From Cylindrospermum sp. FACHB-282 (GTDB lineage Bacteria > Cyanobacteriota > Cyanobacteriia > Cyanobacteriales > Nostocaceae): a DNA stretch of 64,000 bases. Below are positions 43,952 through 53,327 of the stretch, one piece after another; the stretch's first letter is position 1; each line of letters begins with the position of its first letter. The notes below the pieces were generated by a model. The model saw only the letters and a program-made list of their open reading frames with translations. It searched no databases and was not told where the DNA came from. The translations under genes and the position numbers were made by a program. Location of the stretch: the NCBI RefSeq assembly GCF_014697195.1, contig NZ_JACJRJ010000021.1, positions 31,399-95,398 of the forward strand, in the 5' to 3' direction.

Positions 43952-45514
43952 ATGACTGTAGAGGAATTGCTAGAAAAATATGCCGCAGGAGTCTTAGACT
44001 TTAGGGGCGTTAATCTCTCTGAAGCTAACCTGAGTGGCATCAAACTAAGTGGCGTCAATCTGAGCAAAGCTAATTTGAGTGTAGTTAACCTGAGTGGAGC
44101 AAATCTGGGGGAATCGGACTTCAGCTATGCTCAGATGAATGTGGCCAGACTGAGCGGCGCCTATCTTGTCGGCGCCATTCTCAACAACTCCAGTCTCAAC
44201 GTTGCTAATTTAATTCGAGCCGATCTCAGTCGCGCCCAACTCCGAGGCGCTTCCCTGATTCGCGCCGAGTTAATTCGTACTAACTTTAGTCGTGCTGACT
44301 TGTTCGAGGCTAACCTCACCAGCGCCGATTTGCGACAAGCTACACTGCGACAAGCAAACCTTCGTCGCGCCAACTTGAGCCAAGCCAACTTGAGAGGCTG
44401 TACTCTGATAGAAGCAAACTTAGAGATGGCTAATTTAAACGCCACAGAGATGAGTTCCAGTGACCTCAGTGGTGCAAATTTACGAGATAGCGAACTTAAA
44501 CAGGCTAATCTCAGCCTTGCTAACCTCAGTGGAGCAGATTTAAGTGGGGCAAACCTCCGTTGGGCGGATTTAAGCGGGGCAAATCTCACCTGGGCAGATT
44601 TAAGCGGGGCAAAACTGAGCGGCGCGAATTTAATTGGGGCAGACTTAAGCAACGCCAATTTAACAAATGCGAGTTTAGTACACGCCAATTTAACTCAAGC
44701 AAAATTCATTCAAGCAGAATGGACTGGTGCGGACTTATCGGGAGCAATGTTAACTGGGGCCAAACTTTATGCCACCTCTCGGTTTGGTTTAAAAACTGAA
44801 GGTATAACTTGCGAATGGGTTGACCTCTCTCCCACAGGCGATCGCACCATCATTCAAAAGTTTGATGCTGAAGACTCACGTGACTTTTTTAATGCCACCT
44901 CGCCGACAATCCGGATTGTGATTGATGCACCACTAGAACATGAAGCAAACTTTGCTCTGGCTGGGGCTTATTACCAAATTGCTCAGGAATACTGGGGACT
45001 CAAACAACCCCCAACAATGGAAAGCGGGCCTCGCCGGACTGTTTTCACCTTCCGCGTAGATAGTGATGAAGCTTTATTCCCGACAGCTTACATCACAATT
45101 CTTCCCTTTCAAGATGGCGTCACCACCCAAAAGAATATTTATGCGATCGCCGAAATCATCAAGAGCGAACTTCATACTCCCGAAGACAAAAAATCTCCCC
45201 ATCTGGTGAAACAATTAACCCTGCTGATAGAAGAAGCTATCAGTAAAGCCAACATCATTAAACAAACGAAAAAAAATCTGGAGATAGCAGCAAAATTAAA
45301 CTTTGTCAAAGTCCCTACCCAGACAATATTAACAAACTCTAGCGCTCAGACTCTGATGGTGTATGACAATCCCTATTTTGGGAAGCGATTGATTAACCAC
45401 TCTGCTCTTAGCCCTTTAGTTTATAATGAGATATCTAGTGAATCTACAAATAACATCCTGCCATCGTCAAATATGATTATGGATTTTCTCAGAGGTTTTC
45501 ACCCAATCAGTTAG
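43952..45514 (+). CDS. Pentapeptide-repeat protein with a C-terminal extension
   Basis: 520 aa. Residues 15-270 are about fifty A(D/N)LSG-type pentapeptides (right-handed quadrilateral beta-helix), for example NLSGADLSGANLRWADLSG. Residues 285-520 form a separate domain with LEHEANFALAGAYYQIAQEYW and RRTVFTFRVDSDEALFPTAYI, which I do not recognise; its composition resembles a cytoplasmic sensor or effector domain seen beside pentapeptides in cyanobacteria. No membrane segment. Function unknown. Confidence 0.88.
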   Translation: MTVEELLEKYAAGVLDFRGVNLSEANLSGIKLSGVNLSKANLSVVNLSGANLGESDFSYAQMNVARLSGAYLVGAILNNSSLNVANLIRADLSRAQLRGASLIRAELIRTNFSRADLFEANLTSADLRQATLRQANLRRANLSQANLRGCTLIEANLEMANLNATEMSSSDLSGANLRDSELKQANLSLANLSGADLSGANLRWADLSGANLTWADLSGAKLSGANLIGADLSNANLTNASLVHANLTQAKFIQAEWTGADLSGAMLTGAKLYATSRFGLKTEGITCEWVDLSPTGDRTIIQKFDAEDSRDFFNATSPTIRIVIDAPLEHEANFALAGAYYQIAQEYWGLKQPPTMESGPRRTVFTFRVDSDEALFPTAYITILPFQDGVTTQKNIYAIAEIIKSELHTPEDKKSPHLVKQLTLLIEEAISKANIIKQTKKNLEIAAKLNFVKVPTQTILTNSSAQTLMVYDNPYFGKRLINHSALSPLVYNEISSESTNNILPSSNMIMDFLRGFHPIS

Positions 45515-45586
45515 TAGAAGATGCACAATTAACCATGTTGTTTTTCTATACTTACTAAAGTAAAAACCAATTTATGGAGCATAAAA

Positions 45587-46180
45587 ATGCGAGATACCTT
45601 TAATCGGATGATAGGTCGAACCCGCTATGTAGTCTTTCGCCTGTTTCTACATTTATCAGGAAGCGAGGTAGCACCCATTTTGGGAACTTTAAATCGTGCG
45701 GCCAGGGAAGCAATTGATTCTGATGGCGAGTTGGAAGTATTGGGAGAAGGATTAGTTGAAATCGGTGAAACCTTATTGCGATTTGATGAATACTGGTTCT
45801 CTGCTGCCAATGAAGGCGATGTATTTTGGGACGAAGGCGAGGCTGGAGATTATGTGAATGAATTATTTAACGACTCCGCCGAAAGATACGGCGCTGAACC
45901 AGATTTTAGTTCTGCCTCTCGTGGTGATGAACCTCTTTCTATCCCTGTGACACGCAACGTCATTGTGATGATTACAGTGGCTTATAACGGAGAAGTACCA
46001 GAATTAGAAACTGACCTTTCTAACGTCCAGGCGCTGAAAGAAGGGTTGAAAGCTTTAATAAATTTGCACTACAAACATAAACTCCGGGCCATCCAAGTAC
46101 ATTACTCACCAGCCCAGTTAGGTGATGAACTCACTAACGATCAGCTGTTGCAGTATTATCCGGAATTGATTCCCTTGTAA
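45587..46180 (+). CDS. Conserved hypothetical protein (possibly DUF1517-like)
   Basis: 197 aa starting MRDTFNRMIGRTRYVVFRLFLHLSG. The C-terminal part VTRNVIVMITVAYNGEVPELETDLSNVQALKEGLKALINL resembles DUF1517-type proteins of cyanobacteria and plastids, but the family's usual ERSKFS motif is not present. No signal peptide or membrane span. Possibly cotranscribed with the downstream lipoprotein gene (70 bp gap). Family assignment is weak. Confidence 0.65.
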   Translation: MRDTFNRMIGRTRYVVFRLFLHLSGSEVAPILGTLNRAAREAIDSDGELEVLGEGLVEIGETLLRFDEYWFSAANEGDVFWDEGEAGDYVNELFNDSAERYGAEPDFSSASRGDEPLSIPVTRNVIVMITVAYNGEVPELETDLSNVQALKEGLKALINLHYKHKLRAIQVHYSPAQLGDELTNDQLLQYYPELIPL

Positions 46181-46250
46181 CTTGTTGGGTAGTCTGTAAT
46201 TAATACCCACATTCAGAACTTTTTCAGCTACTAGATAGAACAGTAATGCA

Positions 46251-47132
46251 ATGATCATGACCATAGTACGTAAATTCACAGTCGTTTTTTTAGCTTTGAC
46301 TTTGTGCTTGACAACTGTCGCCTGTGGGGGAGGAAACGAAACTAACTCTTCAGCGAAAAATGTTAGCCAAACCTCCACTACCACCAAGCTAAGTGATGGT
46401 CAGTATCAAGTGCAGCAAGCTACTTATGATGATGGAACGGGGGAGTATACAGTATTTTTACTTAGCAATAAACCCCCAACCTTCACAACCGAAAATTTGC
46501 AAATGGCACGGCTGACTGATGATGAAATTAAGGAGGGTAAGAAAACTTATCTAAAAGTGGATAAGGGACAGCCGATTTTGTACCTGACAGAAGACTTTAA
46601 AATCGAGTACGTCCACAACGTTACCGAAAACAAAACTAATCCCCAAACCGGACAGCAGGAAACCGTGGTAGTGCGCCGAGAAAATAGTTTCTGGGCGCCC
46701 TTTGCTGGTTCTTTAGTTGGTAGCGTCGCGGGACAGGCGATCGGTAGTATGTTATTTAGACCCCAGTATTATGTACCCCCTGTCTATCAACCAGGAGGGA
46801 TAATGACTGGCTACGGTGGCTATGGCTCCAACTATGGTCAAGCAGTTGAAAGATACCAAACTCGCTACAATGCACCACCCGCAGCTGTGAGGAATCGTAC
46901 TGCTTTCCGCAGTACAGGCTCCATTAGAAGATCATATCCGGGAAGTTCAACTGTCCAGACTGCACCAACCACCAATACCGGTAGCCGCGCCACTGGTTCC
47001 GGCTATGGTAGCAGCACACTCAGACCTTCTGGTAACTCTAGTTCAACTAGACGCAATTCTGGTAGTGGTTTTGGTAGTGGGGGCCGTTCTTCCAGCCGCC
47101 GCTCATCTGGTTTTGGCAGCAGACGACGTTAG
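46251..47132 (+). CDS. Putative lipoprotein with Gly/Ser/Arg-rich C-terminus
   Basis: 293 aa. The signal peptide VRKFTVVFLALTLCLTTVAC ends in a lipobox-like TTVAC. Residues 45-140 form a conserved region (DGQYQVQQATYDDGTGEYTVFLL), then FWAPFAGSLVGSVAGQAIGSMLF (glycine-zipper-like). The last ~90 residues are Ser/Gly/Arg-rich low complexity. Likely an envelope lipoprotein; function unknown. Start ATG 46251 with an alternative at 46257. Confidence 0.78.
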   Translation: MIMTIVRKFTVVFLALTLCLTTVACGGGNETNSSAKNVSQTSTTTKLSDGQYQVQQATYDDGTGEYTVFLLSNKPPTFTTENLQMARLTDDEIKEGKKTYLKVDKGQPILYLTEDFKIEYVHNVTENKTNPQTGQQETVVVRRENSFWAPFAGSLVGSVAGQAIGSMLFRPQYYVPPVYQPGGIMTGYGGYGSNYGQAVERYQTRYNAPPAAVRNRTAFRSTGSIRRSYPGSSTVQTAPTTNTGSRATGSGYGSSTLRPSGNSSSTRRNSGSGFGSGGRSSSRRSSGFGSRRR

Positions 47133-47209
47133 ACGATTCAAAAATGCAGGGGCACGACAATGTACTACCCCTGCATTACAAATACAGCAAATTGCAGGTA
47201 AATGAGGTA

Positions 47210-47290
47210 CAAATATAAATAATAAAACTCTTGTAGGGTAGGCATCTTGCCTGCCCTTGTGTATTTCACTCAGATGAAATGCGCTGTATT
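47210..47290. repeat. Dispersed hairpin repeat (GGGTAGGCATCTTGCCTGCCC type)
   Basis: It holds the hairpin GGGTAGGCA-TCT-TGCCTGCCC followed by TTGTGTATTTCACTCAGATG. The reverse complement of the same unit is present at about 9985-10050, and related hairpins are in the tandem duplication at 33701-33910. Confidence 0.7.
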
Positions 47291-47327
47291 TGTCTACTTC
47301 TGCCAATTTATACTCGACCGCTAAAAT

Positions 47328-48761
47328 ATTTCAATCCCTAATAGGGATTTGGATGAATTGCAACCTTTAAAATCCTTGAGCCACGGTGCTTCAGCTTCGT
47401 TTCAATCCCTAATAGGGATTTGGATGAATTGCAACCAGATTTTTGGTTTCGCTGGCTACAGCGGAACGGTTTCAATCCCTAATAGGGATTTGGATGAATT
47501 GCAACTAGCATTAGTCTCCCCAGTTGCAGACACCCAAGCATTAAGTTTCAATCCCTAATAGGGATTTGGATGAATTGCAACCTGCAATTCCTAAGTCGGT
47601 GAGTTTGGCTGCATAACCTTGTGTTTCAATCCCTAATAGGGATTTGGATGAATTGCAACATAAACTTTGCTGATTACGGCATACCCCAGCTAGGTTTCAA
47701 TCCCTAATAGGGATTTGGATGAATTGCAACAAGAAAAAGCTTGAGCAAGAGAAAAAGCTTGTGGTTTCAATCCCTAATAGGGATTTGGATGAATTGCAAC
47801 TAGGGATCTATCCAAAAAGAGTCTAATGATTGATTGTCAATGTTTCAATCCCTAATAGGGATTTGGATGAATTGCAACCAATGTTATGGACGCTCTCGAA
47901 TTACAAGCAGTTTCAATCCCTAATAGGGATTTGGATGAATTGCAACAACCGCATCTCTGCAAATCTTCCAGTGACACCCAGCGAACATGTTTCAATCCCT
48001 AATAGGGATTTGGATGAATTGCAACACATCTCACCAGTTATTATGTTTTTACCTCTTGGATATAAGTTTCAATCCCTAATAGGGATTTGGATGAATTGCA
48101 ACCTAGGATCGATGTCTTGGTACGAATTAGATCCTGAGTTTCAATCCCTAATAGGGATTTGGATGAATTGCAACAATACCCTATCTTTCCACGCATCAGG
48201 GATATTTTCATGAGTTTCAATCCCTAATAGGGATTTGGATGAATTGCAACCATCATCCAGCGAGTGTAATCACAATGCGCTGCGTTTCAATCCCTAATAG
48301 GGATTTGGATGAATTGCAACCAAAAGTGCTAGAAAATCATTTGATTTACGCCGTTCTAAGTTTCAATCCCTAATAGGGATTTGGATGAATTGCAACGCAT
48401 AGGTCATCTCACGCTCACCGCCAGCGGGGGGTTTCAATCCCTAATAGGGATTTGGATGAATTGCAACTATTTTGATTTCCGCTGTTTCTGATTTAGTTCT
48501 GTTGTTTCAATCCCTAATAGGGATTTGGATGAATTGCAACTATAGATGGTATTAAAGTAGCTATTGCTTTCAGTGTTTCAATCCCTAATAGGGATTTGGA
48601 TGAATTGCAACTTGAATTAAATCCAGTGTTAGCATTTTTAGCTTTACCGTTTCAATCCCTAATAGGGATTTGGATGAATTGCAACCTCTGGGTGATTAAC
48701 AGCTATCACATTAAAATTACTTGAGTTTCAATCCCTAATAGGGATTTGGATGAATTGCAAC
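47328..48761 (-). CRISPR. CRISPR array 2, 20 repeats and 19 spacers
   Basis: The repeat is identical to array 1 except for one base (GGGATTTGGATG here, GGGATTTTGATG in array 1). Repeats start at 47399, 47469, 47545 and so on to 48725. The first (47328) has A in place of the initial G and is the oldest, because the conserved leader is at the right end. Spacers are about 33-40 bp and differ from each other and from array 1. Transcribed on the minus strand with the ATTGAAAC handle. No cas genes nearby. Confidence 0.97.
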
Positions 48762-49020
48762 CGCTGGGGTCTGGAAGGCTTACCATATTTGGTTTTCAAG
48801 GTGCGGTTGCGCGGATCGATCATCAATATACCATTACAGCCGTTGGTTTGAAAATAGGGGTCAGAAAAAAAAGGCTGAAACCCTTTTAGGTTAAGGCTTT
48901 CAGCGATTGCGCGGATCGAAATTGGGCGATCTGAGGCTGAAACCCTTACAGTGATTGAGATACAAGCATTTTTTTCCAGCATCGAAATTCTACACCTACC
49001 CATCCGCGCAACTAGCATCC
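48762..49020 (-). promoter_or_regulatory. CRISPR array 2 leader
   Basis: About 250 bp similar to the leader of array 1. TTGCGCGGAT motifs lie at 48807 and 48907 and, inverted, at 49002-49011, spaced 100 and 95 bp, nearly the same spacing as in array 1. AAACCCTTT and AAACCCTTA blocks and TACACCTACCCATCCGCGC are also shared. An apparent minus-strand protein frame here is a by-product of the conserved DNA. Confidence 0.8.
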
Positions 49021-49077
49021 TGAAATCCAGCTATAAGGGGGAAAAATTCAAAACTTCTCCCCTCCGAGAAGAAAGGC

Positions 49078-50136
49078 TTAAACTAAGGCAACGGCTGGTT
49101 GCTGCCAACGTCCCAACGCTTTAGCAATTACTGCTAATTCTGGCATCAACTTATCGAAACCGTCTGGTGTCAAAGATTGTGGCCCGTCAGATAAAGCTTT
49201 AGCAGGGTTGGGGTGCACTTCAATCATTAGGGAATCTGTACCAGCTGCGATCGCCGCCATAGCCATTGAAGGCACATAATCAGACCAACCGGTGCCGTGG
49301 CTAGGGTCAATCATAATTGGTAGGTGAGTTAATTTTCGCAGCACTGGCACCACCGATAAATCTAGAGTATTCCGAGTATACTGGCGGTCAAAGGTACGGA
49401 TTCCCCGTTCACACAAAATCACATTTGCATTCCCTGCTGCCAAAATATACTCAGCCGCCATCAACCAATCTTCGATGGTAGCAGCCATACCCCGTTTCAA
49501 CAGAATTGGTTTCCCTTGCGCCCCGACCTTCTTTAGCAGCGAGAAATTCTGCATATTCCTAGCACCCACCTGAATCACATCAGCGACTTCCGCGATTTTA
49601 TCCAAATCAGCAGCATCCATCACTTCTGTAATTATGCCCAGTCCGCTTACTTCCCTTGCCCTTGCCAACAATTCCAAAGCACTCTCACCATGTCCTTGAA
49701 AAGCGTAAGGTGAAGTCCGGGGTTTGAATGCCCCACCACGCAAAAACTTGGCTCCAGATGCCTTAACTCGCCGCGCCGTCTCGACAATCATCTCTTCATT
49801 TTCTACAGAGCAGGGGCCAGCAACAACTACCAAGGGGTGGTGTTCCCCAAACACAACTGGCCCATTGGGAGTATTTACCACCACCTCAGAAGCTTCCCCA
49901 TGACGGAACTGGCGGCTAGCCCGTTTGTAAGGTAACTCTACCCGCAACACTAGCTCAATCCAGGGGCTAATTTCCTGAATTTGCAGGGGGTCTAAGTCAG
50001 CAGTCTCACCCACTAGACCAATCACCACCTTGTGCCTACCCACAATTTTTTCTGGTGTCAGCCCCCAGCTAGTTAGTTCCTCATTAATACGGTTTATTTC
50101 CGCCTCTGGCGAACCACTTTTTATGACAACAATCAT
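49078..50136 (-). CDS. aroF: 3-deoxy-7-phosphoheptulonate synthase, type I-beta
   Basis: About 352 aa starting MIVVIKSGSPEAEINRINEEL, with AGGAA upstream. First enzyme of the shikimate pathway: PEP plus erythrose-4-phosphate to DAHP. The N-terminal ~85 residues form a ferredoxin-like regulatory domain, then VVVAGPCSVENEE, GGAFKPRTSPYAFQG, LLKRG and IMIDPSHGTG (metal and substrate ligands). This is the I-beta subfamily, distinct from the second DAHP synthase at 55321. Longer upstream in-frame sequence is not used. Confidence 0.94.
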   Translation of the reverse strand: MIVVIKSGSPEAEINRINEELTSWGLTPEKIVGRHKVVIGLVGETADLDPLQIQEISPWIELVLRVELPYKRASRQFRHGEASEVVVNTPNGPVVFGEHHPLVVVAGPCSVENEEMIVETARRVKASGAKFLRGGAFKPRTSPYAFQGHGESALELLARAREVSGLGIITEVMDAADLDKIAEVADVIQVGARNMQNFSLLKKVGAQGKPILLKRGMAATIEDWLMAAEYILAAGNANVILCERGIRTFDRQYTRNTLDLSVVPVLRKLTHLPIMIDPSHGTGWSDYVPSMAMAAIAAGTDSLMIEVHPNPAKALSDGPQSLTPDGFDKLMPELAVIAKALGRWQQPAVALV

Positions 50137-50210
50137 TATGAAAGTTCCTGTTTCTTTGTGTAAATTATTCAATAAATAGATGTGGCTTGATTGTTACCTA
50201 TGTGCCCAAT

Positions 50211-50327
50211 TAAGTAGGTTGGTGTAAATAATTCAAGGTTGGTAGTGAGGGCTTCAGCCCTGACTACGAGCAAATTTCACTAGTTTTTACTTTGCTTAAC
50301 ATAGTTTGATTTCTTTTCGCCTACTTA
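50211..50327. mobile_element. MITE with TAAGTAGG termini (copy B)
   Basis: 117 bp with TAAGTAGG (50211-50218) and CCTACTTA (50320-50327) ends. It is the reverse complement of the shared parts of copy A at 15363-15545 and contains a palindrome GTAGTGAGGGCTTCAGCCCT. It lies between aroF and PAM68. Confidence 0.75.
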
Positions 50328-50428
50328 CTAATTAATTAATCAAGAGAATATATTTAAAAAATACAGCGCTCAGTTGTGTACTTCTAAATATTGGGTATAA
50401 AAAAAGTGATATAAATTTTTTATTAGCA

Positions 50429-50461
50429 ATGTTGAAGTGAGAATATTTCAACTTCAACATT
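50429..50461. terminator. 11-bp perfect inverted repeat, possible bidirectional terminator or operator
   Basis: AATGTTGAAGT (50429-50439) and ACTTCAACATT (50451-50461) with an 11-nt loop. It lies after the PAM68 gene (minus strand), whose transcript would need an end here. No strong T run follows on the minus strand, so an operator upstream of aroF is an alternative. Confidence 0.4.
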
Positions 50462-50512
50462 TATACTAGAATCTACCCAATACCTTGTCAGTCAATACCT
50501 GAGCGCTGATCA

Positions 50513-50983
50513 TCATAGGTTTTTTTGCCGAGTTTCGCGCCAAACCTCAACCATGCGTCCCCAATTGATGCGGAACTCATCGAAACCCAATAGAGTTCCA
50601 GGTTTTTCCTCATCCCAAGAGGCAGAAAGAACACCATAAGTTATCCCCAAAACCCCCAAACCAAAGAATCCCATGTTCACCAATAACACAGCGATAGGAG
50701 GTAGTTGAATCTCAGTAAAGCTAGCAAGCAGATAGCTACTAACCAGGGTGGTAATTCCCAAAGCTGTTGGTATCCCACAGAATGCAGCTAATCGTTTGAT
50801 CATCCGCTGGTTCACAACTTGGGGAATGGCCATCTCTTCTTTAGTGAAAGATGGCTTTTTTTCAGCCGGTTTATCAGATTCCTGTGGCTTTACTATTGGT
50901 TTATTCGTAGCTTTTGCGGGTTTTTGGCGCTTTTTGGTTGGTTCAAAGGGCAAATGACTACGTTCTGATTCTTCAGCAGGCAT
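50513..50983 (-). CDS. PAM68-family photosystem II assembly protein (DUF3464)
   Basis: 156 aa from ATG 50983. The N-terminal half is charged and Lys/Pro-rich. Two membrane segments follow (about 82-104 and 110-130) with the conserved FCGIPTALGITTLVSSYLL and SASWDEEKPGTLLGFDEFRINWGRM. Plant PAM68 is needed for photosystem II assembly. It lies 12 bp downstream of rpsO, the conserved cyanobacterial gene pair, and is presumably cotranscribed with it. Confidence 0.9.
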   Translation of the reverse strand: MPAEESERSHLPFEPTKKRQKPAKATNKPIVKPQESDKPAEKKPSFTKEEMAIPQVVNQRMIKRLAAFCGIPTALGITTLVSSYLLASFTEIQLPPIAVLLVNMGFFGLGVLGITYGVLSASWDEEKPGTLLGFDEFRINWGRMVEVWRETRQKNL

Positions 50984-50995
50984 AAGCAATAATTC

Positions 50996-51265
50996 CTAAC
51001 CACGAATACCGAGGCGAGCAATCAAAGCTTGATATTTTTCCCGGCTTCCTTCTTGAATATAAGATAGAAGACGCTTGCGCTGACCGATCATCTTTAACAG
51101 TCCCCGGCGGGAAGAGTGGTCTTTCTTGTTTGCCTGGAGATGTTCGCTAAGACGGTTAATGCGGTCAGTTAGCATTGCCACCTGGACATCGGCGGAGCCG
51201 GTATCGGTTTCGTGAACTTGAAAGTTGGAAATGAGTTCTTGTTTGCGCTGTTGCGTCAGAGCCAT
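50996..51265 (-). CDS. rpsO: 30S ribosomal protein S15
   Basis: 89 aa, full length, with [33 protein letters not shown] and the highly conserved [22 protein letters not shown]. It binds 16S rRNA in the platform of the small subunit. First gene of the rpsO-PAM68 pair. Confidence 0.98.
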   Translation of the reverse strand: MALTQQRKQELISNFQVHETDTGSADVQVAMLTDRINRLSEHLQANKKDHSSRRGLLKMIGQRKRLLSYIQEGSREKYQALIARLGIRG

Positions 51266-51546
51266 GATCGATTCAAGTTTTATTTTTTCTAGTGTATGCA
51301 GCAGTCTCCAATGATATCACAGCCATCAAGCTGTGCGCTGAATTAGCTCTGCCACCCTTGTTAAATGAAGATTTTGGCTATATGGCTTGACTTTTGGGCA
51401 ACTAAACAAGTGCGATTCCTTTCCCGTACCCCTTGGCGATCGCCACATCTTGATCCCTTAGAGAGCGATCGCTTTCTTAGTCCCTAGCAATTCCACAACC
51501 ACTCTTGTGGGTAGGGTATAGAGCTTTTTCCGTTTTAGCTCAAAAT

Positions 51547-52401
51547 TTAGATATCTCTTGAACCGACAGGGACAGAGACATTTGCCGCCGACCGATTACT
51601 CAGGATAGGCTGGCGAGTTTTTAGATCAAATTTAAACCCATGGGGCAAAATATGCAGCTTCGCACCGAAAACAGCCAAAGGCTCATCCTTCAAAATTTCA
51701 CCCAGATTATTATATGTAGCTTCTGATTCTTCCACAATCGTCACAGCACCTTCCCCAATCACTTCAATTTGGTTCTCGGTGACTACCATCGCCGTATTCT
51801 CATCAATCCCAAATCCCAAAACCGCAGGCTGTTGCACCAAAGCAGAAATTAAGCGTCCCAAACGTCCGCGTTGGGAAAAATGCTGATCAATCACCACCCC
51901 AGGTAGAAAACCAAGACCAGGCCCCATTTCCACAACTTCAATCCGGGGGTTTGTCTGGGAGTCACCTTCAACAATCATTTGATCTGGCATCACAGCAGCT
52001 CCGGCACTAGTACCTGCTATAACTATGCCTTCAGAAAAACGTTGGTGAATCGCTTGATCGATTTCAGTATCTTTGAGAATGCCGGTGATCCGAGCTTGGT
52101 CTCCCCCAGTAAAAAATATCCCAGTTGCCTTACTAATTGCCTCTAATGCCGTAGATGAAGATGCATCTTCACGAGTTTCCGTGTCTATAATGCGAACATC
52201 CGCAGCTCCTAAACGAGTAAAAACTTTAATATAATTCTCTCCTACTTCTCTTGGTAATTCCGTCGCCGCTGTCATAATCACAACATTCGCCTTTATACCC
52301 CCCGAACGACGCACAAACTCCCGCAAGACTTGGGAATCCCCATCTCTATCTTCAGCTCCGCCAATAATCACTAGCTGCCGTGTGATTTCATTCTCAGCCA
52401 T
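51547..52401 (-). CDS. cphB: Cyanophycinase
   Basis: 284 aa. It hydrolyses the storage polymer cyanophycin to beta-Asp-Arg dipeptides. The serine protease-like (peptidase S51) signatures are QLVIIGGAEDRDGD, FFTGGDQ and AGTSAGAAVM with nucleophile S132, then GLGFLPGVVIDQHFSQRGR. Length fits. It is divergent from the CphA-like ATP-grasp gene at 53328, suggesting a linked role in cyanophycin or isopeptide metabolism. Confidence 0.95.
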   Translation of the reverse strand: MAENEITRQLVIIGGAEDRDGDSQVLREFVRRSGGIKANVVIMTAATELPREVGENYIKVFTRLGAADVRIIDTETREDASSSTALEAISKATGIFFTGGDQARITGILKDTEIDQAIHQRFSEGIVIAGTSAGAAVMPDQMIVEGDSQTNPRIEVVEMGPGLGFLPGVVIDQHFSQRGRLGRLISALVQQPAVLGFGIDENTAMVVTENQIEVIGEGAVTIVEESEATYNNLGEILKDEPLAVFGAKLHILPHGFKFDLKTRQPILSNRSAANVSVPVGSRDI

Positions 52402-52798
52402 GATGTCTCCTCATTTAAGTTAATTTAATTAAACTCAGTAAAACGTGGCATCTAAAATTATCCCTTTGGTAGATGGCTCTAAAAAATTGAAGATACATTA
52501 GGCTTGATAATCTTGAATATGCAAAGATACGCAATTAGAAAATTGTTAAACAAAAAAAACTCTTTCTACCACCTCCACTAGAAATTATCACCAAATGCAT
52601 ATAGACCTTGTAGGCAATAATTCTCTAGAGGGATTGTCTATAAATTTTGTTGAATTTTTGAGACTTTCGCTAATAGATAACATTCGTGGCAAAGTAACCC
52701 ATGCCCTGCTCCCAAAGTCATTTTTGGGACTACATTTGGGCATTAACTCCAGCCACGTGCAATTGGATATAGGCAGCTATATCTTTAACTGAGAACCT
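52402..52798. other. Spacer upstream of cphB
   Basis: No gene recognised. It is AT-rich; a 65-codon plus-strand frame at 52595 has no family resemblance. It should hold the cphB promoter, which I cannot place. Confidence 0.4.
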
Positions 52799-53071
52799 TT
52801 AATGAATCCGACTTCTGTAGAGCAAGTTAATTAAGAAAAACCTTGCTTGTTCTAGTGGCAGATGCCTGGGTTTTCCCTGGTAGACAATTTGGTATTCTTT
52901 GTTGTCTGGGCCATCTCCATGTCCAGAAATCAGCTTACGCTGAAAAGCTTCTTCAGCCAGTTGTCGAACTTCACTTCTCAGAGCAACTTGCATGCTATTC
53001 ATACTCTGCTGTCTCCTTAATGCCATACTTTGCCATACTTTACTTATATCAATTTTGGCAAGGTCTTGCAC
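52799..53071 (-). CDS. Small hypothetical protein
   Basis: Up to 90 aa; a later start MALRRQQSMNSMQ (codon 17) is possible. The C-terminal half KEYQIVYQGKPRHLPLEQARFFLINLL reads like a genuine globular segment, and helix-rich ALRSEVRQLAEEAFQRKL precedes it. No family recognised. Orientation same as cphB, with about 400 bp between. Confidence 0.5.
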   Translation of the reverse strand: MQDLAKIDISKVWQSMALRRQQSMNSMQVALRSEVRQLAEEAFQRKLISGHGDGPDNKEYQIVYQGKPRHLPLEQARFFLINLLYRSRIH

Positions 53072-53327
53072 CTTTCAAAGGTTATATTTTTTTTCATTTA
53101 TATATAACTCGATAGAGACAGATTTTTCTTTTGTACTGATAAATGGGATGCTCATAAAATTTATTTTATGAAAATTATGCCCTGGGATAGCTGCAAATGC
53201 CAAGCAATAGCGTTAAGCTCAAGCCTAAGCCACCTCCAATAATGTCAATTAACTGTCAATAAATAAGTCTGATTAACTGCCAATCAGATTCCAGAGTTCA
53301 GGGTGTCTAACCAAAGGTTTATAATCA

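Noticed and set aside
44161..44688. 175-codon minus-strand frame
   Set aside because: Antisense shadow of the pentapeptide repeats; it has the same periodicity and no own signals.
48728..49018. Minus-strand frame in leader 2, similar to one in leader 1 (15108-15290)
   Set aside because: The protein similarity (MGRC.., VRVS, FQT) follows from DNA conservation of the leader; there is no ribosome-binding site and one end runs into the CRISPR repeat.
52595..52792. 65-codon plus-strand frame
   Set aside because: No family resemblance, no start signal, low-complexity AT-rich context.
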